From: an uncultured Clostridia bacterium
GTDB lineage: Bacteria > Bacillota > Clostridia > Oscillospirales > CAG-272
DNA: 52,710 bases
Direction of reading: 5' to 3'
Assembly: GCA_947631245.1 (NCBI GenBank)
Contig: CANRKP010000009.1
Location: 1 to 52,710, forward strand
Made by a program: the position numbers and the translations under genes. Within the stretch, counting starts at the first letter, position 1, and the number at the start of each line of letters is the position of its first letter. This document shows, piece by piece, positions 35,549-44,293 of this stretch. The notes beneath the pieces were generated by a model. The model saw only the letters and a program-made list of their open reading frames with translations, was not told where the DNA came from and searched no databases.

Positions 35549-35577
35549 ATTATAATATCTCCCCGCCAATAAGTCAA
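35549..35577 (-). promoter_or_regulatory. Sigma-A promoter of the dcw cluster
   Basis: Minus-strand TTGACT (35572-35577), 17-nt spacer and TATAAT (35549-35554), a near-perfect housekeeping promoter about 80 nt upstream of mraZ. Confidence 0.9.
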
Positions 35578-35794
35578 GCCGAATAATAAAAAATATGGTG
35601 CGGTTTTCCGATGTTTTTTTAATTTTTTCGCCTGAACTTCCTTTGTTCGCCTGATATCGTCACCCGTCGCGGCGCAATTCTCCGTTTTTGCCCGAAATCC
35701 GACATGCCCCTCTGCCTTTTGCCGCCGTCCGAGCGGTATTTTTTTCAAAAAAAGACTTTCCCATACCACACCGCGATTTCCCGGGCGGAAAAAT
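35578..35794. other. Intergenic stretch between coaD and mraZ with no identified feature
   Basis: Between the mraZ promoter and the coaD terminator about 217 nt hold no supported gene or clear signal. Confidence 0.55.
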
Positions 35795-35841
35795 AAAAAA
35801 ACCGCGAACGGCGTGTTCTTTTCTGCCGTTCGCGGTTTTTT
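35795..35841. terminator. Terminator downstream of coaD
   Basis: Arms ACCGCGAACGGC (35801-35812) and GCCGTTCGCGGT (35825-35836), with A-run before and T-run after, so it can stop transcription from either strand. It is 14 nt beyond the coaD stop. Confidence 0.92.
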
Positions 35842-35854
35842 GCACCTGTGTTTT

Positions 35855-36385
35855 TCAGCTTTTGTTCATTTTCCTTCCGGCAAGTATCACATCTGCCACC
35901 CGTCTGCCTGCCTCTGCCATAGCGACCTCGCCTCTGCCGTATATCATCATGTCCCTCGCGACCGTCGAGCTTATGAAAGAAAGCTCCGGCGACGCCGGGA
36001 ATATGACTGTCTCGAGCCCTGAGAGCGCGCGGTTGACCTCCGCCATCGACGCCTCGTACTCGAACTCCGCCGATCCCCTCGCGCCCCTTATTATGAACCC
36101 GATACCGCGCTCGCGCGCGAAATCGGCGAGAAGCCCCGGGCATATCTCCGTCTTTATGACGCATCCGTCAGGAGCGGCGCCCGAAACGGACGCCTCCGCT
36201 ATCGCTACCCTCTCCTCGGGCGTGAACATTCCTTTCCCTCCCGAAGCGGTTTTTTCCGTGTTGACGCAGACGGCGACCGTCACCTCGTCAAACAGCGCCG
36301 CAGCCCGCCTCACGATATCGAGATGTCCCTTTGTGAACGGGTCAAAGCTTCCGGTAAATACCGCCTTTTTCATTTTGCCATTCAT
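35855..36385 (-). CDS. coaD: Phosphopantetheine adenylyltransferase
   Basis: CoaD makes dephospho-CoA from 4'-phosphopantetheine and ATP, the penultimate step of CoA synthesis. The 176-residue product begins with the nucleotidyltransferase fold motif FTGSFDPFTKGHLDIV (TxGH) and has FIIRGARGSAEFEYE and FISSTVARDM, diagnostic of the family. It overlaps the rsmD stop by four bases (ATGA), so the two are coupled; this rsmD-coaD pair is common in Firmicutes. An internal Met four residues later is a possible alternative start. Confidence 0.96.
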   Translation of the reverse strand: MNGKMKKAVFTGSFDPFTKGHLDIVRRAAALFDEVTVAVCVNTEKTASGGKGMFTPEERVAIAEASVSGAAPDGCVIKTEICPGLLADFARERGIGFIIRGARGSAEFEYEASMAEVNRALSGLETVIFPASPELSFISSTVARDMMIYGRGEVAMAEAGRRVADVILAGRKMNKS

Positions 36386-36975
36386 TCCGTCCTCTCCTCC
36401 TTTGCGTCCCCGCCGCCGTCCGCGGGCGTCAGTATCGTTATGTGCGCCTTGCCGTAGCCCGAGCTTCTGACAATATCATAGCTTACCCGCAGCGCCTCGT
36501 CGCCGCGGAAAATATCCCCGTCCGGCGACTCGCAGACGATGAGCGCGCCGTCCGAGGCAACGCCCCCCCTTGCTATAAGCACGAGCGACTTATAAAGCAG
36601 ATCGCTCGCATACGGCGGGTCGAGAAAGATTATGTCGAAGCTCTCCCTGCCGGCGGCGCGGCGCAGAAACTGCTCCGCGTCCATGACGGAGACGCGGCAG
36701 CGGTCGAAAAGCCTTGTTCCCTTTGCGTTTCGCTTTATTATTTCGACGGCCTCGGGAGAATTATCCGTTATGACCGCGCTCGCCGCTCCTCTCGACAGCG
36801 CCTCGAGCGCAAGCTGTCCCGAGCCTCCGAAAAGGTCGAGCACGCGCCTGCCCTCTATATCAAACTGTATCATCGAAAAGACCGCCTCTTTGACGCGCTC
36901 GCCCGTCGGACGTGTGTTTTCGCCCTCGAGCGTCTCGAGCTTTTTGCCGCGCGCCGTACCCGTTATTATCCTCAT
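36382..36975 (-). CDS. rsmD: 16S rRNA (G966-N2) methyltransferase RsmD
   Basis: RsmD methylates G966 of 16S rRNA with SAM. The 197-residue product starts MRIITGTARGKKLETLEG, has the SAM-binding VLDLFGGSGQLALEAL and the catalytic DPPY (residues 119-122). Its C-terminal 15 residues are hydrophilic and extra to the fold. It follows uvrC by 10 nt and overlaps coaD by 4 nt, so the three are likely cotranscribed. Confidence 0.95.
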   Translation of the reverse strand: MRIITGTARGKKLETLEGENTRPTGERVKEAVFSMIQFDIEGRRVLDLFGGSGQLALEALSRGAASAVITDNSPEAVEIIKRNAKGTRLFDRCRVSVMDAEQFLRRAAGRESFDIIFLDPPYASDLLYKSLVLIARGGVASDGALIVCESPDGDIFRGDEALRVSYDIVRSSGYGKAHITILTPADGGGDAKEERTE

Positions 36976-36985
36976 CGAATGCCTC

Positions 36986-38863
36986 CTATTTTCCGTCTTT
37001 CCCGTGCAAAAATTCGTATATGTCCTCCGCGTTCTGCCTGCTCACGCCGCGCACGGCGGAAATTTCCTCCGCCTCAGCCTCGCGCAGGCGGGAAAGCGTG
37101 CCGAAATGCGACATGACCGCCCTCGCCTTTGCCTCCCCGATGCCGCGCACCGCGGTCAGCGACGAGCGCTTCAACGTCTTCGACTTCGCCCTTTTCATGC
37201 CCGATATCGTAAACCTGTGGACTTCCTCCTGGAGCCTGTATATGAACTGGAACACCGCCTGCTCGCGCGCGATGCCAATCTCCTCGCCCTCGTGCTCGCC
37301 TATAAGCGCCCTCGTCTTGTGGAAATCGTCCTTCACCATGCCGAACACGGGGACGTCCGCTCCCGCCTCGTTAACGACGCGGCGGATCGTCGAAACATGA
37401 CCCGCGCCGCCGTCAAGAAGGATCAGGTCGGGAAGCGGACCCCATTCTCCATGTCCGAGCCTGCGCCTTATCGCCTCCGCCATCGCTCCGTAGTCGTCGG
37501 GCGCGCCGTTCCCCTCTATCTTAAAGAGGCGGTAGTCGCTTTTTTTCAGCTTCCCCCCCTCGCAGACTATCATTCCCGCCGTGATGTGCTCGCCGCCGAG
37601 ATTTGATATGTCGTAGCACTCGATGCGCTCCGGAACGACCTCGAGCGACAGGAGCGAGGCGAGCTTCGCTGACGTCGCCGTGTCGCGCTTCTGCCTCGAT
37701 TTGTACTGCTCCGCCGCGACGCGGGCGTTCTCCTCCGCCATCTCGGCGACCTTTCTGCCCTCGCCGCGCTCCGGCATCCTGACCGTCACGCGGTGCCCCG
37801 CGCGCTCGGTGAGAAATTCCGACAAAAGCTCGACCTCGCCGTCCTCGAGCGAAAACGCCGTGAGGATCTCGTGTGGGATATATTCGCGGTGCGAATACAG
37901 CATAGTAATGAATTCCGCAAGTCCGCCCTCTCCCGAGATGCCGTTTTCGTCCATGAGCTGCGCCGCCCCGAATTCAAACGTCTGCTTGTCCGCGACGGCG
38001 CCGCCCCTTATGACGACGAGCGCCGCCGACGAGCATATCCCCTCGGGGTCCGCGTAATAAGCGATCACGTCGCGCTCCGTGTCGGGCGAAGCGACGACGT
38101 GCTGCCTCTCCTTGAGCCTTCCGAGCGCCGCTATGCTGTCGCGGCACCTTGCCGCCGCCTCGAAATTCTCCTCCTCCGCGTACTTTCCCATGCGCGCCTC
38201 AAGGTCTGCCTTCGCCGCGGAAATATCGCCTCTGAGGACGTTTATCACATCTCTTATCAAATTTTTGTACTCTTCGGACGTCACGTTGCCGCGGCAGATA
38301 CCGACGCAGCGCCCCATCTGGTCGTAAACGCAGCTCCCGACGCGACCGATGTCGCGCGGAAATTCGTGCCCGCACGCCGGCAGCCTGAATATTCGCTCCA
38401 CCGAAGAAATAATGTCCCTGACTGCGCCCGCGCTCGAATACGGTCCGAAGTAGACGGCCTCCCTCGAGCTCTCGGAACCGCGCTTCCTCGTCATCTCCGG
38501 TCTCGGAAAATCGTCCGTAAGGCGCAGCTTTATATAAGGGTACGATTTTGCGTCCTTCAGCTTTATGTTGTATTTCGGCTCATACTGCTTTATGAGCGCG
38601 TTTTCGAGCGTCAGCGCCTCTATCTCGGTGCCGCATATTATCGTGTCGAAGCTCTCGACGCCCGACACCATGCGCGCCGTTTTGACCGCGTGCTGCGTGT
38701 TCGCAAAATACTGCGACACGCGCGAGCGCAGCGCGCGCGACTTCCCGACATAGATCACGCGGCCCGTTTTGTTTCTCATTATATATACGCCGGGGCACAG
38801 CGGCAGCATGGATGCCGTGCGGAAAAGCCTCTGCCGCCTCGCCTCACGTCCTTCGTTTTCCAT
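36986..38863 (-). CDS. uvrC: Excinuclease ABC subunit C
   Basis: UvrC makes both incisions in nucleotide excision repair. The 625-residue product has the N-terminal GIY-YIG nuclease (PGVYIMRNKTGRVIYVGKS), a cysteine-bearing linker with VYDQMGRCVGICRGN, the UVR segment (KYAEEENFEAAARCRD), the RNase-H-like C-terminal nuclease with ECYDISNLGGEH and LILLDGGAGHV, and tandem helix-hairpin-helix units near the end. I chose the ATG at 38863: GGGGGGTGAG lies just upstream; the in-frame GTG at 38872 is within that site. Confidence 0.96.
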   Translation of the reverse strand: MENEGREARRQRLFRTASMLPLCPGVYIMRNKTGRVIYVGKSRALRSRVSQYFANTQHAVKTARMVSGVESFDTIICGTEIEALTLENALIKQYEPKYNIKLKDAKSYPYIKLRLTDDFPRPEMTRKRGSESSREAVYFGPYSSAGAVRDIISSVERIFRLPACGHEFPRDIGRVGSCVYDQMGRCVGICRGNVTSEEYKNLIRDVINVLRGDISAAKADLEARMGKYAEEENFEAAARCRDSIAALGRLKERQHVVASPDTERDVIAYYADPEGICSSAALVVIRGGAVADKQTFEFGAAQLMDENGISGEGGLAEFITMLYSHREYIPHEILTAFSLEDGEVELLSEFLTERAGHRVTVRMPERGEGRKVAEMAEENARVAAEQYKSRQKRDTATSAKLASLLSLEVVPERIECYDISNLGGEHITAGMIVCEGGKLKKSDYRLFKIEGNGAPDDYGAMAEAIRRRLGHGEWGPLPDLILLDGGAGHVSTIRRVVNEAGADVPVFGMVKDDFHKTRALIGEHEGEEIGIAREQAVFQFIYRLQEEVHRFTISGMKRAKSKTLKRSSLTAVRGIGEAKARAVMSHFGTLSRLREAEAEEISAVRGVSRQNAEDIYEFLHGKDGK

Positions 38864-38883
38864 AAAGCTCACCCCCCGTCACG

Positions 38884-38917
38884 AAAAAAGCGGACGCAAC
38901 CGTAAAATCGCGTCCGC
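38884..38917 (-). terminator. Terminator downstream of the HPr gene
   Basis: Minus-strand stem GCGGACGC/GCGTCCGC with a 12-nt loop followed by TTTTTT. It separates the HPr gene from uvrC, so uvrC may depend on read-through or on a promoter I cannot see. Confidence 0.85.
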
Positions 38918-38947
38918 AAAAGATATTCTCTATCGTTTTCCCGTACT

Positions 38948-39211
38948 TTATTCGGAAAAACCCGCCTCGATCAGAGCGACGAGCCCGTCAACGGCTTCGA
39001 CCTCATCAACGCCGGTAGCTGTAAGCGTTATCTCGGAATTCTGACCTATACCAAGCGAGAGGACCCCGAGAAGGCTCTTGGCGTTTACCTTTCCGCCGTT
39101 GCATTCTATAAGGATGGAGCTCATAAAGCTGTTGGCCTTCTGAATGAAATATGTCGCCGGCCTTGCATGGAGTCCGACCGAGTTTTCAACCTTTACGGTG
39201 CGAGATATCAT
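38948..39211 (-). CDS. HPr family phosphocarrier protein
   Basis: HPr passes phosphate from enzyme I to sugar-specific PTS enzymes and, when phosphorylated on Ser46, signals carbon catabolite repression with CcpA. The 87-residue product keeps both sites: H15 in GLHARPA and S46 in NAKSLLGVLSLG, so it is HPr-like rather than Crh-like (which lacks the histidine). No enzyme I gene is adjacent. It has its own consensus promoter (39278-39306) and a terminator (38884-38917), so it is a free-standing gene. A stand-alone HPr-like regulator role is possible. Confidence 0.9.
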   Translation of the reverse strand: MISRTVKVENSVGLHARPATYFIQKANSFMSSILIECNGGKVNAKSLLGVLSLGIGQNSEITLTATGVDEVEAVDGLVALIEAGFSE

Positions 39212-39277
39212 TCTGTATCATATCCTCCGACACGGATGGATACGACAGTATTCACCCGATAAATTATGCTTGCGATA

Positions 39278-39306
39278 ATTATATCAAAACGCCTCCGTGA
39301 AATCAA
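39278..39306 (-). promoter_or_regulatory. Promoter of the HPr gene
   Basis: Minus-strand TTGATT (39301-39306), 17-nt spacer and TATAAT (39278-39283) with an upstream TG, giving a consensus extended -10. The predicted start is near 39271, leaving a leader of about 60 nt. Confidence 0.87.
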
Positions 39307-39385
39307 TAGTACATATTCATGTTTTTCGACGCCGCCTGTTTTTGATTTTAGGCGATTTTTCACGATTTACGTCACTCTTCACTCT

Positions 39386-39895
39386 TCACTCTTCGAGCGG
39401 AGCCGAGTCTATGACGAGGGCGTTGACGACGACACCGTCGCCCTCGAGCTTTATCTCGGCGCCGGGTATTATCGGCTCGGTCCCGCCGAGCAGGAAGATA
39501 CCGTCCTTGAAGAAGCCGTCAAGCACGACCGTGCACCTCACGTCCTTTTTCCCGTTCTCATCCGCCTGATAAGCGAGCACCAAGTCCCCGTTTTCGTCTT
39601 CCTTTATATATTCAGCCGGCGTCACCGAGACAGGACTCAGTATCTCGCCCTCGACGCCCGTGCTGCCGACGCGGAGCTTGCCGCCATCAGTAAAGAACTC
39701 CGTCGAGGTGTTCTCCACGTTCGTTATCAGCACCTGCACCGCCGCCGAGACCGTATCGGGCGTTGACGCGAGAATGCCCTTCTCGTCAGTCAGCACGAAC
39801 CGCACGGCGACGCCCGTCGCGCACAAAACGACGAGCAGTATCAAAAATATATCGAGTGCCCCGAATGAGGCGCGTTTTCTTTTCATTTCTTCCAC
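39386..39895 (-). CDS. DUF4330-like single-pass membrane protein (first of a pair)
   Basis: The 169-residue product has a basic start, one membrane segment (about 14-34) and an exported domain of about 130 residues, alternating beta-like stretches, ending GDGVVVNALVIDSAP. The arrangement and closing GxVVNA segment resemble DUF4330 proteins, for which no function is established. The gene immediately upstream (39946-40386) encodes a shorter relative with the same architecture. Both follow the O-antigen-ligase-like gene, suggesting a shared role at the cell surface; that is inference from position only. Confidence 0.65.
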   Translation of the reverse strand: MEEMKRKRASFGALDIFLILLVVLCATGVAVRFVLTDEKGILASTPDTVSAAVQVLITNVENTSTEFFTDGGKLRVGSTGVEGEILSPVSVTPAEYIKEDENGDLVLAYQADENGKKDVRCTVVLDGFFKDGIFLLGGTEPIIPGAEIKLEGDGVVVNALVIDSAPLEE

Positions 39896-39945
39896 CGTCC
39901 AAAAACAGTTCTTCCGTCGTTTTTTGCCTTAGTGCAGGCTCCTTA

Positions 39946-40386
39946 CTATCCGCGCACGTTCACGACAACTCCCTTGAAAAAAAGTCCCTTCGTATAGAGC
40001 TCGAGCTCGCGTTCCGCAGCTATCTTCATGCCCGAGACCTTTCCGTCGCCGTCGGCAAGCGCGTCGATAGTTATATATAGATCCGTCCACTGGTCGGGGA
40101 GCTGCCTGCCCGTTTCGGGATCTATCGCCGCCGCTGCCGTACAGGAAATAACGCGGCCCATGAATTCGCCGTCCTTGCTGTATACCTCATCGTCTGCCGA
40201 GACCCTGTCCGAAAGCTCGGTGCGTATGGCGGACACCCTGACGACATATTCGGTCTCCGCTCCGTCTCCCGATGTATCCGCGAACGTGTATCTGTATATA
40301 AAGAAACCCAAGAGCAGAAGCAGAACGACGATGACGACGTCAGCCGCCGTAAACGCTGTCCGCTTCTTTTCCCCTCTCATGCTCAT
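39946..40386 (-). CDS. DUF4330-like single-pass membrane protein (second of a pair)
   Basis: The 146-residue product has a basic cytoplasmic end, one membrane segment (about 14-32) and an exported domain of about 110 residues ending LFFKGVVVNVRG. Its layout parallels the protein encoded just downstream, so the two probably arose by duplication, although identity is low by eye. It lies 45 nt after the O-antigen-ligase-like gene with no terminator between. The ATG at 40386 follows AGGAGG-like purines (GGAGGTTCTCGGC). Function unknown. Confidence 0.65.
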   Translation of the reverse strand: MSMRGEKKRTAFTAADVVIVVLLLLLGFFIYRYTFADTSGDGAETEYVVRVSAIRTELSDRVSADDEVYSKDGEFMGRVISCTAAAAIDPETGRQLPDQWTDLYITIDALADGDGKVSGMKIAAERELELYTKGLFFKGVVVNVRG

Positions 40387-40431
40387 GCCGAGAACCTCCT
40401 AATTTTTCTCATCAGCTGCCGCACGCCGACC

Positions 40432-42321
40432 TCAGATCATATCTATCGACGCCGAAGCGCCGTCTCCGGAGACGTATCCCACGGCGGCGGCCGCCGCCGT
40501 GCGTTCGTTTTCCCTCACGCTGTTGTATGCGGAGACGACCCCCGCGAACATAAAGAACAAAAGCATCATCCTGTCGTCCACCCAAATATAGCCCGAAATG
40601 CCCGCTATGAGCGCCGCCGCAAATCCGGAGCCGAGCGCGCCCGAGCACCTTTTCTGCGCCTTGTCCTCCCGCACGGCAGAAGCCGTGAACGCCTTGATGA
40701 GAAGGAGCACGACGACGGTCAGAAACGCCAGCAGTCCGAACACGCCGAGCTCGCACGCTATCTGCAAAAACAGCCCCTGCGCGTTGTCGGCGGACGCGCC
40801 GACCGGCGAGCTCGCGTCGTAAACGGCGTAGAACAGCCCGTCACCCGAGCCGATGCCGCCGACGAAGTTGTCAAAGAATATCGAGCCCGAAAGCCTGCGT
40901 ACCGAGGCGCGCCACACGGTAGTGTATCCCGTCGCGTCGAGGAGCGACGACACCGCGTCGAGCGCTGACTGCGGCAAAACGAGCATCAAAACGGGCGTCA
41001 AAACGACGCCGGCGAGCGGAAGAAGCGCGAAGCGGACGTCAAGTATAATAAGCATGATAACAACGCCGGCGAGCGCGCCGAACCATATCCCGCGGGACAT
41101 GGTGAGGACGGCGGCGGCAAGCGTCAACGCGGCGAAAAACGCCGTGTTTATCCGCTTTCCTCCCTCTCCCCTGCGTGCGATATAAGCTATCATGACAGGC
41201 ATCATCATCGCAAGGTAATATGACGCGGTCTCGGCGTCGGCAGCCCTTTGACATGCCCAGCCGACAAGCGCCCTCACATACGCGCTGCCCGAGCTGTTCG
41301 CAAACGACGCGATGTTCCCGCTGAACATGCCGAATATGCTCACGACGGCGAGCGCTGAGCCGCCGAACATGAGCGCCCTTATGAGCCTGCTTCTCCACGC
41401 CTTGTTCGTGATGAGCCCGACGACGAGAAAATAAGGCACGATATAAAGGATGCGGCGGGGAGAGCCCGTATGCTCTGTTCCCGCACCGTAATTTATCGCG
41501 GAGGCAAGGATAAAGATCACGAAGAACAGAAGCATGAATATGTCCGCCGTGTCTATGTGAAACGTTCTTCTGCCGCAGACGAGCTTGACGAAATATGAAA
41601 CAACGATAAGTATTATGAGCGTCGAGAGCTGCCCGTCTGAGAGGAAGGGGAAGCCGGCGAAAAGCAGTATGAGCCCCGTTTCGGGCTTGGAGCCGACGAC
41701 GTAGAGCAGAATGACGGACAGGACCGCCCCTATTATACGGTTCGGGCTGAATGAAAAAGTCAGAAGCCCCGCTACCATGCCGAAGAGGAACATGGTGTCC
41801 ACCCGCGAGATCATACCCGCATCTCTTTCGGCTTCTTCGCGTCTGTATCCGAGAATGTCAAATGCGAAATATGACGCGATCTTTCCCGATGCGACAGCGT
41901 TTGCAAGCGTTTTTCCCGAAAGAAGGAGCGGCACCGAAAGGAGCATCGCCACCCCTCCGCTGACGAGCACGTCGGTTTCGAACACGGCGCCGCCCGCCGC
42001 TATCGCCTTTATCATGCACACGACGGCAACGTAAAATCCGAAAGAGAAAAAGAACATGCCGTATGAGCGCAGCGTCAGCCTTGGAAGGATCGCCGCCGCC
42101 CGCCTGACGCCGCGGAGTATCGCGCTTTCCTCAAATGAGCGCGACACGGCACGGCGGGCCTTTGCCGTCACGCGCGACGTGCGGACGCCCGCGAAAAATT
42201 CACGGACGGCGCCGTGCTTCCGCGCGCTCTCTATCTGTCCGTACGACGTAAAGACCCTGCCGAAAAAGCCCTGACGCAGGCTCTTTTCGGCGCGTCTTTT
42301 CATGCTCTCGCCGCGTCCCAT
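40432..42321 (-). CDS. O-antigen ligase/polymerase-like membrane protein
   Basis: The 629-residue product has a basic cytoplasmic N-terminus of about 75 residues and then about twelve membrane segments. A larger extracytoplasmic loop (about residues 490-540) holds the features of Wzy/WaaL-type proteins, with GYTTVWRASVRRLSG and, further on, NAQGLFLQIACELGVFG. This family joins sugar chains to lipid or protein carriers, or polymerises them, using undecaprenyl-linked substrates outside the membrane; the substrate here is unknown. I placed the start at the ATG at 42321, preceded by GGAAGGGGG; the frame upstream of it overlaps trmD. A second ATG at 42303 is possible. Confidence 0.8.
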   Translation of the reverse strand: MGRGESMKRRAEKSLRQGFFGRVFTSYGQIESARKHGAVREFFAGVRTSRVTAKARRAVSRSFEESAILRGVRRAAAILPRLTLRSYGMFFFSFGFYVAVVCMIKAIAAGGAVFETDVLVSGGVAMLLSVPLLLSGKTLANAVASGKIASYFAFDILGYRREEAERDAGMISRVDTMFLFGMVAGLLTFSFSPNRIIGAVLSVILLYVVGSKPETGLILLFAGFPFLSDGQLSTLIILIVVSYFVKLVCGRRTFHIDTADIFMLLFFVIFILASAINYGAGTEHTGSPRRILYIVPYFLVVGLITNKAWRSRLIRALMFGGSALAVVSIFGMFSGNIASFANSSGSAYVRALVGWACQRAADAETASYYLAMMMPVMIAYIARRGEGGKRINTAFFAALTLAAAVLTMSRGIWFGALAGVVIMLIILDVRFALLPLAGVVLTPVLMLVLPQSALDAVSSLLDATGYTTVWRASVRRLSGSIFFDNFVGGIGSGDGLFYAVYDASSPVGASADNAQGLFLQIACELGVFGLLAFLTVVVLLLIKAFTASAVREDKAQKRCSGALGSGFAAALIAGISGYIWVDDRMMLLFFMFAGVVSAYNSVRENERTAAAAAVGYVSGDGASASIDMI

Positions 42322-42347
42322 ACGCCGCCCCCTTCCTTTTTTTGATG

Positions 42348-43055
42348 TTATTTTTTCCCGTCTTCCTCCGCGTCCCGCAACAGGTCGGGGCGGAGCCTTT
42401 CGGTCGCCGCGCGCGCTTCTTTCTCGCGCCATGCGTTTATTTTCTCGTGATGTCCCGAAAGCAGTATCTCCGGGACCGCAAGCCCGCGGTAAACGGGCGG
42501 TCTTGTGTACTGCGGATACTCGAGCAGCCCGTCCGAAAGGCTCTCCGTCTCGTAGCATTCCGGCGAGGCGAGCACCCCGTCGACAAGGCGGGACACCGCG
42601 TCGACGAGGACGCAGGCGGGCAGCTCGCCGCCCGTGAGCACATAATCCCCTATCGAGATATACTCGTCCGCCACAAGGTCGAGCGCGCGCTGATCTATTC
42701 CCTCGTAATGACCGCAAAGAATTATGAGGCAGTCGTATTCCGAGAGCTCTTTTACCTTTCGCTGCGTCAGCGGCATCCCCTTAGGCGACATATACACGCA
42801 CCTGACGGACGCCCCCTCGGGGACCGTCGCCCTGACGGCGTCGTAGCAGTCGCAGACGGGCTGCGGCATCATCAGCATCCCCATCCCGCCGCCGTAAGGC
42901 GTGTCGTCGACGCGGCGGTGGCGGTCGAGAGTATAGTCTCGGATATTGTGCGCCCGTATCTCTATTTTACCCGACGAGGCGGCCCTGCCTATTATGCTTT
43001 CGGAGAGCACCCCCATGACCATTTCGGGAAAAAGGGTCAGAATATCAAATCTCAT
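42348..43055 (-). CDS. trmD: tRNA (guanine37-N1)-methyltransferase TrmD
   Basis: TrmD makes m1G37 in tRNAs reading CNN and GGG codons, preventing frameshifts. The 235-residue product begins MRFDILTLFPEMVMG and shows the SPOUT knot motifs YGGGMGMLM, LILCGHYEGIDQR and GDYVLTGGELPA. Length is normal. It lies 13 nt downstream of rimM; the rimM-trmD pair is conserved in most bacteria, but rpsP, ffh and rplS, which often flank it, are not here. Confidence 0.97.
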   Translation of the reverse strand: MRFDILTLFPEMVMGVLSESIIGRAASSGKIEIRAHNIRDYTLDRHRRVDDTPYGGGMGMLMMPQPVCDCYDAVRATVPEGASVRCVYMSPKGMPLTQRKVKELSEYDCLIILCGHYEGIDQRALDLVADEYISIGDYVLTGGELPACVLVDAVSRLVDGVLASPECYETESLSDGLLEYPQYTRPPVYRGLAVPEILLSGHHEKINAWREKEARAATERLRPDLLRDAEEDGKK

Positions 43056-43068
43056 GATTTTTCGTCTT

Positions 43069-43590
43069 TCAGTCGAGCATCCCCGGTATCGGGCGCACCG
43101 TTATCGCCTCGTCCGTTATGCTTATGACAAATTCGGGCACGGCGGGCATCATCCGCTCGCCGTTCGGGGTTTCAACAACGTAGATGTCCTGCGCGCCCCT
43201 GTTTATGACGTCCGTCAGAACGCCCAGCACGTCTCCCGTGTCGGCGTCTACGAGGGGAAGCCCCAAAAGGTCCGCTATAAACCTGTCTCCCTCACCGAGA
43301 AATTCCGACAGCTCGTCCCTTTCCGCGTATATGTTCCTCCCCTTAAGGCGGACCGCCGCGTCGAGGTCGTCAACTCCCTCAAGCGTAAGAAGCACAAATC
43401 CCTTGAGCACCGAGGCGCCCCTGACTTCATAAGGCGTAAAGCTGCCGCCTCGCTCGGTGTAAACGCGCCGCAGCGAGGCGAGTATTTCCGGGCTGTCGCA
43501 GTCCGACCTCGCCTTGACGGCTCCCCTTACGCCGTGAGTGTTTATTATCTGCCCGCACTGAAGGTACGGTGATCTCTCTTTTTTCTCCAT
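43069..43590 (-). CDS. rimM: Ribosome maturation factor RimM
   Basis: RimM assists maturation of the 30S head by binding S19. The 173-residue product begins MEKKERSPYLQCGQII, shows the N-terminal THGVRGAVKARSDCD segment, and a C-terminal PRC barrel with GLPLVDADTGDVLGVLTDV and ending PIPGMLD. I chose the ATG at 43590 with GGGAG upstream; the open frame to 43686 overlaps the HAD gene. It is followed by trmD. Confidence 0.95.
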   Translation of the reverse strand: MEKKERSPYLQCGQIINTHGVRGAVKARSDCDSPEILASLRRVYTERGGSFTPYEVRGASVLKGFVLLTLEGVDDLDAAVRLKGRNIYAERDELSEFLGEGDRFIADLLGLPLVDADTGDVLGVLTDVINRGAQDIYVVETPNGERMMPAVPEFVISITDEAITVRPIPGMLD

Positions 43591-43615
43591 ATCAAATAAG
43601 CTCCCGCGCCGTTTT

Positions 43616-44293
43616 TTACCCGCCGTCCGAAAGAATGTGCGCCGCCGCCTCCGAAAGGTCACGGCAGACGAGCTCCGCCGAAGCAAGGCACTCAGCGTCC
43701 GGCATCATAAGATCCGGTATCATTATGACCCGACAGCCGGCGGCATGCGCCGAGGCAACGCCGGCGGGCGCGTCGTCGAGCGCCCAGCATTCGCACGGCG
43801 GCAGCCTCAAAAGCTCGCACGCGCGAAGATATATGTCCGGCTCGGGCTTGTATCTTTCCACCATGTCGCCGCACACGACGGCGTCGAAAAATCCGACGGC
43901 TCCGGCGTCCGTGAGCTGGGAAAGCACCGTCTCCCTCTTCGTCGACGACGCGACCGCGAGCCGCAGTCCCGACGACGAAAGTCTTTCGAGAACGTCGAGC
44001 AGACCCGGTTTTTTAGGAATGCCGTGCTCCGCGAAATAACGCGCGCGGAATTCGTCCGCGTACCGCCTGAATTCCTCTTCGTGATATGCCTCGCCGTATT
44101 CGCGGTAAAGTATTTCCGACGAAGCCTGCGGGGACAGCCCCAGCATCTGCACAGTCAGATATCCCGCCTTGCCGACGCCCGTCATCTCGCCCGCATAGTC
44201 AAAGGCGAGCCTTGAGACGCGCTCCGTATCGAGCATGAGCCCGTCCATATCGAAAACCGCGCCTCTCATGGGCTTCATCCGCACCTCTTCCAT
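43616..44293 (-). CDS. HAD-superfamily phosphatase, beta-phosphoglucomutase-like
   Basis: The 225-residue product has the four HAD motifs: FDMDGLMLDTE (nucleophile and acid/base aspartates), VASST (motif II), the lysine in KPEPDIY (motif III) and ALDDAPAGVASAH (motif IV), plus an alpha-helical cap between motifs I and II. The subfamily cleaves or moves phosphate on small sugar phosphates; the true substrate cannot be read off. The start could be the ATG at 44293 (GAGGAAAAG ahead) or the ATG at 44278, which overlaps the upstream stop as ATGA. Confidence 0.88.
   Translation of the reverse strand: MEEVRMKPMRGAVFDMDGLMLDTERVSRLAFDYAGEMTGVGKAGYLTVQMLGLSPQASSEILYREYGEAYHEEEFRRYADEFRARYFAEHGIPKKPGLLDVLERLSSSGLRLAVASSTKRETVLSQLTDAGAVGFFDAVVCGDMVERYKPEPDIYLRACELLRLPPCECWALDDAPAGVASAHAAGCRVIMIPDLMMPDAECLASAELVCRDLSEAAAHILSDGG

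Noticed and set aside
42322..42717. N-terminal extension of the O-antigen-ligase-like frame by 132 codons
   Set aside because: It overlaps trmD and is Arg/Gly-rich shadow sequence; the ATG at 42321 has a good ribosome site.
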